From assembly GCF_902501965.1 (NCBI RefSeq), contig NZ_CABWID010000010.1, positions 186,001-250,000 of the forward strand: DNA of 64,000 bases, read 5' to 3'. Source of the stretch: Collinsella sp. AK_207A (GTDB lineage Bacteria; Actinomycetota; Coriobacteriia; Coriobacteriales; Coriobacteriaceae). The translations under genes were made by a program, and so were the position numbers. This document shows, piece by piece, positions 9,033-16,766 of the stretch. Within the stretch, counting starts at the first letter, position 1. Each line of letters opens with the position of its first letter. The notes under the pieces are model-generated. The model was given only the letters and a program-made list of their open reading frames with translations, was not told where the DNA came from and did no database searches.

Positions 9033-9584
9033 TTAGAACTTGACCTGGGGAGCCTGGCGCGACGCCTCGGCAGCCTCAAAGCCCTGACGCTCCCGGAACT
9101 GGAAGATGCCGGCGAAGATGTTGCCCGGGAAGGTCTGGATGGCGTTGTTGTAGTTCAGCACGCAGTCGTTGTAACTCTGGCGCGCGTAGCTCACCTTGTT
9201 CTCGGTGTCCTCAAGCGTGTCCTGGAGCTGCGTGAAGTTGGCGTTCGCCTTGAGGTCGGGATAGGCCTCGGCCACGGCGAAGAGCTGGCGAAGCGCACCG
9301 GTCAGCACGTTGTCCGCAGCCATCTTCGCGTCGGGCGTCTGGGCGGAGAGGGCAGCGTTGCGCGCGTTCACGACGGCCTCGAGCGTGCCCTTCTCGTGCG
9401 TGGCGTAGCCCTTGACGGTCTCAACCAGGTTGGGAATGAGGTCGTTTCGGCGCTGGAGCTGCGTGTCGATGTTCTGCCACGCGTTGTCGATGCGGTTGCG
9501 AAGCGTGACCATGTTGTTGTAAATACCCGCGACGATGCAGGCAAGCACCACGACCACCACGATGATGATAACGATGACGACCAT
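9033..9584 (-). CDS. lemA: LemA family protein
   Basis: 183 residues. One N-terminal membrane helix made almost wholly of Val/Ile (residues 2-20) is followed by the long-helix LemA domain: NNMVTLRNRIDNAWQNIDTQLQRRNDLIPNLVETVKGY is the hallmark, and the C-terminal YNxxIQTFPGNIFA motif is kept. LemA proteins are membrane-anchored four-helix bundles of unclear role. ATG at 9584 places the membrane helix first; the frame is open upstream to 9704 but that part lacks family similarity. No htpX or TPM-domain partner lies alongside. Confidence 0.92.
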   Translation of the reverse strand: MVVIVIIIVVVVVLACIVAGIYNNMVTLRNRIDNAWQNIDTQLQRRNDLIPNLVETVKGYATHEKGTLEAVVNARNAALSAQTPDAKMAADNVLTGALRQLFAVAEAYPDLKANANFTQLQDTLEDTENKVSYARQSYNDCVLNYNNAIQTFPGNIFAGIFQFRERQGFEAAEASRQAPQVKF

Positions 9585-9700
9585 CTGGAAGTCCAATCTC
9601 TTGAAGGTACCCCCAGTATACCTCCGGAACGAAAGCGGGCGACCAGAGGCCGCCCGCCGAATGCGAATTTGAGGTTGACCGGCCAGATTCACAACCGGCC

Positions 9701-10039
9701 TCACCAGAAAGCGTTAGTCCTCGATCGCCCCGTCATATAGACGAACTGCACGCGGTCGATGCCATTGGTCGTGCTCTCCGTCACAAAGTCCGTGGGCGTG
9801 AACGCGGGATTCAGGTACCCCTCGAGCTTGTCCTTGATGGTGTCGATCACCTTGGTATCCAGGCCGGAGGTGGCGTCGGCCAGCTCCGCCGCGCCGTCCG
9901 CCAGCTGATGGCTACCGGAAACCAGCTCGTCAAAGCGGCTGTTCAGCGTGTTGACGCCGCCCGTATAGGTCTTGATACCGCTCTGCAGGCTGGCGGTACC
10001 GGCCTGCTGGGCCTCGACTGCCGCCCCCTTTCGCGTCGA
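9701..10039 (-). pseudogene. C-terminal remnant of a YhgE/Pip-like membrane protein gene
   Basis: An open frame of 112 codons runs from just after a TAA (10040-10042) to TGA at 9701-9703 with no ATG, GTG or TTG near its start. The translation has the heptad-rich signature of YhgE/Pip or MMPL-type soluble regions (GGVNTLNSRFDELVSG, QLADGAAELADATSGLD) and a typical end, NPAFTPTDFVTESTTNGI. A TATAAT box and an SD-like AAAGGGGG stand upstream, which looks like a promoter and leader joined by deletion to the gene's tail. Non-functionality is inferred from the missing start and missing membrane region. Confidence 0.6.
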
Positions 10040-10107
10040 TTATATTCCCCATTTGTAGTTAATAACACAGTTGAGTTTTTTTCGTCATATATAGATTTAC
10101 GTGGCTG

Positions 10108-10140
10108 CCATAAAAAAGCGCGCCACCGGAATCCCGATGG
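10108..10140 (-). terminator. Terminator after the NRAMP-like gene
   Basis: On the minus strand GCCATCGG-GATT-CCGGTGGC (one G-U pair) is followed by GCGCTTTTTT, about 60 bases past the stop at 10196. Confidence 0.65.
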
Positions 10141-10195
10141 CACACAAGCAGACGATGTCATTGATGCGGCCGAAGGAGCCGGCTCGTCCTCGCGT

Positions 10196-11437
10196 TTAAT
10201 ACCCCATGGCCTGCAGCGCGAACATCACCACGGTCAGCACCGTGATGAGCACGATCGTCGCCCAGGTGAGCACGGTCCAGATCCGGCCGTTGCGATACTC
10301 GCCCATGATGTGCTTGTCCGCGGCGATGAACACCTGGAACACGAGCACCACGGGCAGCAGCACGCCGTTGATGACCTGCGAGGTCATCATGATCTGGAAC
10401 AGGTCAACGCCCGGCATGAGCACCATGAGGGCGGACGCGCCGATGATGGCCGTGATGATGCCGCGGTAGAGCGGAGCCTCGTCCCAGCTGCGGTCGGCAC
10501 CGCGCTCCCAGCCAAAGGCCTCGCAGATCGCACTCGACGTCACACCCGGCAGCACGCAAGCGGCCAGAAAGCTCGCCGCCACCAAGCCCGCGGCAAAGAG
10601 CACCGTGGAGAACTCGCCCGCGATGGGCTCAAGCGCCTTGGCAGCGTCGGCGGCGTCGGCGATTTGCACACCCGCGGGAAAGAGCACCGTGCCGGTCGTG
10701 ATGATGATGAACCAGGCAATCAGATCCGCCGCGATCGAGCCGCTCACCGTGTCGATTCGGGCAAGCACGATGTCGTCTTCATCCGAGTTCTTGTCGACCA
10801 CGTTGTTCTGCGCCAGGAAGACCATCCACGGCGCGATGGTGGTACCGATGGTCGCCACCACGAGCGACACGTAGCCGGGATCGGCCTCGAACTCCGGGAT
10901 GACGGTCACGCGCGCCACCTCGCCCCAGTCGGGGCCGGCCATGAAGGCTGCGACCACATACGTCACGAAGACGCAGCTCACGGCAAGCAGCACCTTCTCG
11001 ATACGCTGGAAGCTCCCGCCCATGGTGAGCATCCAGATGAGCAGGGCCACGAGCGGCACCGAGACGCTCGCGGGGATGCCGAAGAGCGCCAGCCCGCTCG
11101 CGATACCGGCGAACTCGGAGATGGTCACCGCGGTGTTGGCCACCAGCAACGCCGCCATGGCGAGCACGCTGCGACGCACGCCGAATTTCTCGCGAATGAG
11201 CGAGGCCAGGCCCTTACCGGTGACGCAGCCGCAGCGCGCCGCCGTCTCCTGCACCACGATGAGCAGCAGCGTCATAACCGGTAGCATCCAGAGCATGCCG
11301 TAACCGTAGCTCGCGCCCGCGCTGGAATACGTGGCGATGCCGCCGGCGTCGTTGCCTGAAAGCGCGGCGAGGAGTCCCGGGCCCATGGCCCCGAGCACCG
11401 CACCGACGGTAAGCTTTCGCTTGGTGTTCTTCGTCAT
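10196..11437 (-). CDS. NRAMP-family transporter of the magnesium-type (NRMT) subgroup
   Basis: 413 residues, about eleven membrane helices. Canonical NRAMPs bind transition metals with DPGN in helix 1 and a Met in the MPH motif of helix 6. Here helix 1 reads NDAGG (Asp kept, Asn replaced by Gly) and helix 6 reads IAPWM (Met replaced by Ala, His by Trp). Loss of the soft Met ligand is the feature described for NRAMP-related Mg transporters, first studied in Eggerthella lenta, also a coriobacterium (from memory). The MgtE-N/CBS gene lies 12 bases upstream in the same direction and supports magnesium. It could instead be an ordinary Mn/Fe importer, which I think less likely. Confidence 0.85.
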   Translation of the reverse strand: MTKNTKRKLTVGAVLGAMGPGLLAALSGNDAGGIATYSSAGASYGYGMLWMLPVMTLLLIVVQETAARCGCVTGKGLASLIREKFGVRRSVLAMAALLVANTAVTISEFAGIASGLALFGIPASVSVPLVALLIWMLTMGGSFQRIEKVLLAVSCVFVTYVVAAFMAGPDWGEVARVTVIPEFEADPGYVSLVVATIGTTIAPWMVFLAQNNVVDKNSDEDDIVLARIDTVSGSIAADLIAWFIIITTGTVLFPAGVQIADAADAAKALEPIAGEFSTVLFAAGLVAASFLAACVLPGVTSSAICEAFGWERGADRSWDEAPLYRGIITAIIGASALMVLMPGVDLFQIMMTSQVINGVLLPVVLVFQVFIAADKHIMGEYRNGRIWTVLTWATIVLITVLTVVMFALQAMGY

Positions 11438-11449
11438 GATGCCACCGCC

Positions 11450-13324
11450 CTACAGCAGCGGAAGGGTTCCGAGCACCGAGAACGCCACGGCCGAGAGCAC
11501 CACGGCGACGAACGTCAGAGCCGTGCCCGACGTGGGTAGATCGTGCTCGTCGCGCCAATTCAAAACCCGCAGGTACACCGCGGAAGTTGCGTAGGTCGCC
11601 ACGATGACCCCGCTCGCCGCGAGGAAGCAGTTGTGGAAGGCCTTGGCCGCCCACGGCTCGGCCTCGGCAAAGAGGTTGCCGCCCACGAGCTCGCCGCAGA
11701 GCATCACCACGCCGCCCAGCACCACGCCGATGAGCGTGGTCTTGGCAAAGAAGGCCAGGTAGGGATGCTGCTCATCCTCGTGGTCGTCCTGCTCCAAGAA
11801 GCTGCGCTTCACGAACGACGTCATGCGCATGGCCGCGAGCAGCACGATCGGCATGATCGCGACGGGCATGAGCGAGCGAAGCGCCCATGAGGTGATATAG
11901 TCGGCCACTCCTATTGCAGCGTTCACACTGTCGGCCTTGGGGACCACGAGCGCCGCGATCGCGCAGGCCGCGATCGCCCACACCAGGATCCAATACTGGC
12001 GCTGCGCGAACCACATGAGCGCATGCGTGCTCTCGCCCGTGGTGTTCTCGCCTGCGGAGACGCCGGCGATCTGCAGGTCCTCGGCGTGCTCCTCGGTCAT
12101 GACGTCCATGGCGTCATCTACGGTGACGATGCCCAGGATATGCTTGGTCTCGTCGCACACGGGGATAGCGGCCAGGTTGTACTTGGCCATCTCCTCGGCC
12201 ACTTCCTCCTGGTCCAGATCGGGGGCGACCCACACCACGTCCTTGTAGGCCAGATCGCGCAGGCGATCGGTCTTCTCGGCCACGATGATGGAGCGCAGCG
12301 ACAGCACGCCCGTGAGGGCACCGGCCGGATCGAGCGTGTAGACGTAGTAGACGCTCTCGAAGTCCTCGTCCAGCTTGCGGATGGCTTCCACCGCATCGGC
12401 CACGGTATCGGTTGCCGGCAGGGCAACGAACTCCGAGGTCATGATACGACCGGCGGTGTCTTCCTCGTAGCCCAGCAGGTTTCGAATCGCACGCTCGTCC
12501 GCCACGCCCATCAGGCGCAGGAGCTTCTCGGCCTTCTCGCTGCCGAGCTCGTCGATGATCTCAGCGGCGTCGTCCGGGTCCATGAGGGCAAGCATCGAGG
12601 ATGCGTCGCGATCGGACATGCCCTCGAGCATCTCGGAACGCAGGTCCTCGTCATCGAACTCCGAGATGGCCTCGGCGGCCTGCGCGGTATCGAGCTGCGC
12701 GAACACCTGACTGCGGAGGCGTGGGTCCAGTTTCTCGATGATGTCGGCGATGTCCGCCGGGTGCAGTTCGTCGAGCGTCTTGTGCGAGACGGAGAGCTTG
12801 ATCTGCTTGGTGCTGCGCTCCAGCAGGTCCATGTAGCTCCACGCGATGATATCCTCGGGGAGCGGTTTGCCGATTGCCTTCGCCATGCGGGCCACCGCGT
12901 GCTCCAGCGAGGGATGAATGGCCCGCAGCAGGCCGCGTGCACCCACCTCGGCGCCCAGCATGCGTAGCTGGTTCTCCACGCTGCTCGAGAACTTGATGTC
13001 GTTAACGCGCACGACCTTCAGGCCCTGCGTGTCGACGATCTGCTTGTTCATGATGTCGCGCGAAAGCAGCACCTCGTCGGGCTGCAGATAGGAGAAGCGA
13101 ATGTCCGTTGCGGGACACTTGAGGTAGACACCGTCGTCGTCAAAGCGCTCCACATACTTGCGCCAGCTGATCATGAAAGGCGTCTTGCCCGGCCCCTGGA
13201 AGGCCAGCGACGTGACGTGCGGGAAAATCTCACCCGTCGCAATGCCGAGGTCGTTGACCACGCCGATTTTTTCACCCGTCGAGTCGACAACGGGTAGTCG
13301 AAGCATTTCGGAAAAGTAGTTCAT
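11450..13324 (-). CDS. MgtE-N/CBS-domain membrane protein, probable Mg transport partner
   Basis: 624 residues. Residues about 1-170 hold two PRC-barrel-like segments; about 185-290 an MgtE N-type helical repeat (LHPADIADIIEKLDP, MDPDDAAEIIDELGSEK); about 305-425 a CBS pair (GRIMTSEFVALPATDTVADAV, IPVCDETKHILGIVTVDD); about 450-620 four or five membrane helices. In MgtE the N and CBS domains bind Mg and gate the pore, but this membrane part is not clearly the MgtE pore. The NRAMP-like gene follows 12 bases later, so the protein may sense Mg and gate or assist that transporter (inference). ATG at 13324 has SD GAAGGAG, which lies inside a stable hairpin. Confidence 0.85.
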   Translation of the reverse strand: MNYFSEMLRLPVVDSTGEKIGVVNDLGIATGEIFPHVTSLAFQGPGKTPFMISWRKYVERFDDDGVYLKCPATDIRFSYLQPDEVLLSRDIMNKQIVDTQGLKVVRVNDIKFSSSVENQLRMLGAEVGARGLLRAIHPSLEHAVARMAKAIGKPLPEDIIAWSYMDLLERSTKQIKLSVSHKTLDELHPADIADIIEKLDPRLRSQVFAQLDTAQAAEAISEFDDEDLRSEMLEGMSDRDASSMLALMDPDDAAEIIDELGSEKAEKLLRLMGVADERAIRNLLGYEEDTAGRIMTSEFVALPATDTVADAVEAIRKLDEDFESVYYVYTLDPAGALTGVLSLRSIIVAEKTDRLRDLAYKDVVWVAPDLDQEEVAEEMAKYNLAAIPVCDETKHILGIVTVDDAMDVMTEEHAEDLQIAGVSAGENTTGESTHALMWFAQRQYWILVWAIAACAIAALVVPKADSVNAAIGVADYITSWALRSLMPVAIMPIVLLAAMRMTSFVKRSFLEQDDHEDEQHPYLAFFAKTTLIGVVLGGVVMLCGELVGGNLFAEAEPWAAKAFHNCFLAASGVIVATYATSAVYLRVLNWRDEHDLPTSGTALTFVAVVLSAVAFSVLGTLPLL

Positions 13325-13496
13325 GGTGCTCCTTCGCGGTTCTTACAGTTCGAAGGCGTGCGCGCAACCCCGGCGCGCGCCGCGAAGGCACCCGCTCGGG
13401 CTAGCGACTATGAGGTCGAGGTTTTGACTTCACCTGAAACCCTTCTCTTTGCCCTGCGTCTCTCCCTAACATGGCAGGCCAGATGACCTGAAAACC
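13325..13496 (-). promoter_or_regulatory. Structured 5' leader that can sequester the SD of the MgtE-N/CBS gene
   Basis: An extended -10 element TGGTATAGT (13503-13511) puts transcription start near 13496, leaving a leader of about 172 nt. Its last part is a strong hairpin: CCTTCGCGG (13380-13388) pairs perfectly with CCGCGAAGG (13331-13339), whose 3' arm carries the SD. A second CCTTCG (13351-13356) offers an alternative partner, and a GC-rich inner stem (13357-13379) lies between. This is the layout of a translational riboswitch or attenuator. I could not match it to a known Mg riboswitch consensus. Confidence 0.55.
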
Positions 13497-13652
13497 GGAG
13501 ACACTATACCATCAGCCCTTCAGCGGGGCGCCAGCTTTTAAAAACTTGAAGCGCAGCTTACATGGCAACCCATTCCACCTGCTGCGGCAAACGATTTCGC
13601 ACGAATCAGATACGTTCATGCCGCGGGCGAGCCCTTTACGCCAAACCGGCGG

Positions 13653-13858
13653 GATACTTTATCGGTTATTGGACAAAGAAATGAAAGCGACCCGATACTT
13701 TATCGGTTTCCGCGCGACCATCCGGTAGCCATCCTGCCAGTTCAAATAAAACCCCTGTTCACCGCAATGTCTCATTTTTCTCTATTCGAGACGACCCCTG
13801 AAAACCGATAAAGTATCGGCCTGCTTTTTGCCACAGCATCCAAAAGCGATAAACTATC
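13653..13858. repeat. Four-arm palindromic repeat element, copy A
   Basis: Four copies of the near-palindrome GATACTTTATC are centred at 13658, 13699, 13812 and 13853. The first two read forward, the last two in the opposite orientation (GATAAAGTATC, GATAAACTATC). Centre spacing is 41 bp within each pair and 113 bp between pairs. Most copies extend to CCGATACTTTATCGG followed by T-rich bases. The middle holds a small hairpin (GTCTC/GAGAC, about 13769-13792). The last copy contains the TAG stop of the DUF559-like gene. Together with 13497-13652, where I see no gene, it fills the gap between two coding regions. Confidence 0.8.
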
Positions 13859-15050
13859 GCCTCTTTTTTCGGCCGCGTTCAAACAACTGCTCATGAAAGC
13901 ACTCGCGACGCTCTAGAAATGCCGAAGTTCGAGCCCGTATCCCCATCCCGAGCACCCGCGACAGTGCTTGCACGCGCGCATCCCATTGTTCCAGATCGGC
14001 CATTTGGCTGTAAGTGATATCAAAGACGGTAAGCCCCATGTTCTCGAGTGCCGCCGTTCTACCTGATTTGACGAGGAAGCCCTGACGATCGGCATGGTAT
14101 CCAAAACCGTTGATCTCGACATCAATGCCTGACTCAAGCCACAGCTGATCGCATATCGCATAACTCGTGTTAGTCAGCCGCTTTGCCGCCGGCGTATAGT
14201 CCACGCGTCGATTAACCCAGGGTACCTTCCAGCCCTCACCTCCCTTCCAGCAATCAGCGCACATCAGCAACAACGCCCGCGATTCCAAAGGAGAGCCTGA
14301 TCCATTGATAGCCAGATCAACGGCCTCCAATAGCTTTCGGCTACCCCGGGCGCCACTTTTGCTCAACGCGTAGGCGCGCACCTCATCGACCTCCGTCAGC
14401 GGCGCCCTCTTCCAAAGGTCCGTGGGGAGCCCATTTCTGTCAAACGACAGCTCCCAAGGAATTCCTCCGCCGCCTCGCCCCAGCGGAGCCACACGGGTGC
14501 CCCTCGCATCGTAGTACTCGCGAAGATGATTCCGTCGCGCCCGCTGAACAGCCTCATCGACAACCCCCTGTGCCAACAGCGCGTTCAAAACAAACGATGC
14601 AGCAGGCGTTTCATTCCAAATTGCAAACAACCCCGCCGCTTCCATAATGAACAACGCCAGGGAGACGACATTCATTCCACGTGCAAGTGAAAGCAGGGTG
14701 GCGTGGGGAGACAAGACCTTGAGTCCCCCGCCAAGCGGAACAAGATCGGAACTCTCGAGCCAATCAACCTGTTTGTGCGGCCAAGACAGCGCCGTCGGAG
14801 TACGACTCAGAGCCGCGTCGGCCATAACATGAACCGGAGTATCGACCGCCTTGAGATCGATAAGTAGCCGCCCTGCAACAAGCGCATCGAGCTCGCGCGC
14901 ATTGCCACGGTCACAGCGAAGCTCAGGTCTAAGCCCAGCACCGTTGGGGTGCGGTGCAAATGCAATCCCCTCTGGCAAATCAACCTCTCCAATAACGGGC
15001 GGAGTCGTCCAGTACTGCCAGGCTGAGATTCCGGTTATGACGGGGTCCAT
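13854..15050 (-). CDS. DUF559/Vsr-like nuclease-fold protein with AbiEi-like N-terminal region
   Basis: 398 residues. The C-terminal third resembles DUF559 PD-(D/E)XK proteins: an early Glu (PLESRALLL), then LWLESGIDVEINGFGYHAD with Asp-X-Glu and a conserved YH, then a GLTVFDITYSQM strand. The N-terminal part resembles the AbiEi/restriction-like proteins seen beside DUF559 domains (LKVLSPHATLLSLARG). The family is common in actinobacteria and usually annotated as hypothetical. ATG at 15050 has SD AGGAGG. The gene is visibly AT-richer than its neighbours, lies alone between repeats and unrelated genes, and its stop codon lies in a repeat arm; recent transfer is likely. A role in DNA cleavage or defence is inferred from fold only. 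Confidence 0.65.
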   Translation of the reverse strand: MDPVITGISAWQYWTTPPVIGEVDLPEGIAFAPHPNGAGLRPELRCDRGNARELDALVAGRLLIDLKAVDTPVHVMADAALSRTPTALSWPHKQVDWLESSDLVPLGGGLKVLSPHATLLSLARGMNVVSLALFIMEAAGLFAIWNETPAASFVLNALLAQGVVDEAVQRARRNHLREYYDARGTRVAPLGRGGGGIPWELSFDRNGLPTDLWKRAPLTEVDEVRAYALSKSGARGSRKLLEAVDLAINGSGSPLESRALLLMCADCWKGGEGWKVPWVNRRVDYTPAAKRLTNTSYAICDQLWLESGIDVEINGFGYHADRQGFLVKSGRTAALENMGLTVFDITYSQMADLEQWDARVQALSRVLGMGIRARTSAFLERRECFHEQLFERGRKKRR

Positions 15051-15275
15051 GCTGCCTCCTTTGGAGAGTCCTTGGGAGATAGCATCTCATGGCGTCCCGG
15101 CGCGCTTCTGGGCTGGATGTCCTCGCAATCTCAAGCACGGCTAACAGAAATGCACGGGCTATCTAAACGAAGCAGGCAAAACCGCATGCCGTTTCCGCCG
15201 GCACCGCAAACACCGAGAATAACTACACGGCGAATCCACCAGCATATATGACGGGTTTTTGAAGCCGCAACACGC

Positions 15276-16697
15276 CTATCCGTTGGCCGACGTGCCAGCG
15301 CTCGCCGCCGAATCGCCGGCGGCCGAGGCAAGCGTCGGCAGCGCGGCGTCCTTGGGCATGCTCACCTTCAATGGCGAGGCAAGCTCCTTCGCCAGGTCCT
15401 TGTCCGTGGCGATGAGCTCGGAGAGCGTCACGAGCGTGTACCCCTCGCCCTGCAGGCCGTCGATGACGCCGGAGAGCGCCTCGGCCGTTTGCGCAGAAGT
15501 GCTCTCGTTGTCCGTGAGCAGCACGATGTCACCGTTCGCCACTCCGCTGACCACGTTGTTCACCACCGCCTGAGCGCCCGGCAGCAGCCAATCACCCGAG
15601 TCGAGGTTCCAACCCACCACCGCGCTCACCAGATCCATGGCGTCGCACCAGTTCTGCTCCGAGAAGCTCGCAAAGGGCGCGCGAAGCAGGGCAGTGGTGC
15701 CCCCGCCCGCCGCGGCGATGGCAGAAAAACCTTGGTTGAGCTGGTTGCGCAGGGTATCGCCGGAAAGGGTGCTGAGATCCTTGTTGGAATAGGAGTTCGA
15801 ACCCACCTCATGACCGGCAGCCGCAATCTGAGCCACAACGGATTTGTTCGTCTCCACGGCATCCCCCTGCAGGAAGAACGTCGCCTTCACGCCCTTATCC
15901 TCGAGCACCTTGAGGATCGCAGCCGTGCCCGAACTCGGTCCCTCGTCAAAGGTCAGCGCCACGTACTTGGCCTTCTTGCTGTCCGGACTCACGCTCCGTG
16001 CCTTCACAACTGCGTTCTGCGCCTCTTTCACCACGCCGCGATCCTGGGTCTTGCCCGAGGTCGCGCCCGTCCACACCTCGGACCGGCCCGGAACACCCCA
16101 CGTCTGCACGTATTGGATGGCACCCGAGCCCTCGACGGTAATCGTCGGCTTGATCTCGGTTGCCTGCACGCGATGCTCCTCGTAAACGTCCTCGCCGTCG
16201 CCGATCTTGACCGTCTCGCCGCCCTGCAGCTTGGTGTCGGCGAGCGCGGAAACGTCCACCTTCTTCTTGTTCACATGCACGGTGCAGGTGGTACCTGCGC
16301 TTTTCTTGAGCACCGTATCATCAACCGCGAGCAGGTTGCCGGGCTTGAGGTCGAGGCCCTGGTCATCGATGAGCTGCTGCACACTGGAATTGATGCGCAC
16401 AGAGGTCTCGGAGCCGTTGAGCGTGATGGTCACGCTGCGGTTGGCGTACCACAGCACGCTTGCAGCAAAGACCAGAAAGGCGCAACCCACCGCGATGAGC
16501 GCGTACGTGCGCCGCGCCGTTTCGCGGCGATTGCGGTACCGCCGGCGGTTGCCACCGCTGAAACCTTGCGAATGGCGCAGGTACATGGCACCCCGCTTGC
16601 GCTGCGCGCGGCTGCGAGCACCCGGCAGCTGCTGACCCGTATTCCTGCGGAAAGAGGGCTTTTTGTTCGAGGGATAGGAGGTGGTGTATTTTGGCAC
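15276..16697 (-). CDS. Polysaccharide deacetylase-like (NodB fold) protein with degenerate active site
   Basis: 473 residues. A basic cytoplasmic N-terminus (1-65) and one membrane helix (66-86) lead to a DUF348/G5-like segment (about 90-180) and a NodB domain (about 240-430). Normal enzymes have TFDDG, HxxxH, RxPxG, WxxDxxDW and an LxHD motif. Here they read TFDEGPS, HEVGSNSYSN (both metal His replaced by Asn), RAPF, WNLDSGDW and IVLLTDN (catalytic His lost). Zn-dependent deacetylation seems unlikely, so it may bind glycan without cleaving it. GTG at 16697 has SD GGGAG. It stands apart from glycan genes, with a hairpin after the neighbouring PRC gene. Confidence 0.85.
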   Translation of the reverse strand: MPKYTTSYPSNKKPSFRRNTGQQLPGARSRAQRKRGAMYLRHSQGFSGGNRRRYRNRRETARRTYALIAVGCAFLVFAASVLWYANRSVTITLNGSETSVRINSSVQQLIDDQGLDLKPGNLLAVDDTVLKKSAGTTCTVHVNKKKVDVSALADTKLQGGETVKIGDGEDVYEEHRVQATEIKPTITVEGSGAIQYVQTWGVPGRSEVWTGATSGKTQDRGVVKEAQNAVVKARSVSPDSKKAKYVALTFDEGPSSGTAAILKVLEDKGVKATFFLQGDAVETNKSVVAQIAAAGHEVGSNSYSNKDLSTLSGDTLRNQLNQGFSAIAAAGGGTTALLRAPFASFSEQNWCDAMDLVSAVVGWNLDSGDWLLPGAQAVVNNVVSGVANGDIVLLTDNESTSAQTAEALSGVIDGLQGEGYTLVTLSELIATDKDLAKELASPLKVSMPKDAALPTLASAAGDSAASAGTSANG

Positions 16698-16720
16698 TGA
16701 TGCTCCCGGGTCTCGAGTCC

Positions 16721-16760
16721 GCGGGCCGCGAACCCGGATGCATCCAACCCCGCGGCCCGC
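16721..16760 (-). terminator. GC-rich hairpin after the PRC-barrel gene
   Basis: GCGGGCCGCG (16721-16730) is the exact reverse complement of CGCGGCCCGC (16751-16760). It sits just past the stop at 16767 and ahead of the deacetylase-like gene. No U tract is seen. Confidence 0.55.
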
Positions 16761-16766
16761 GTGAGC

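Noticed and set aside
13325-13496. M-box or yybP-ykoY riboswitch
   Set aside because: The leader has suggestive GTTAGG-like and SD-sequestering features but I could not align the conserved cores of either family, so only a structured leader is claimed.
13546-13728. 60-codon open frame on the plus strand
   Set aside because: It runs through repeat arms, has no SD and no recognisable features.
13653-13858. CRISPR array
   Set aside because: Only two direct copies occur per side, the repeats are 11-15 bases, the second pair is inverted, and no cas genes are nearby.
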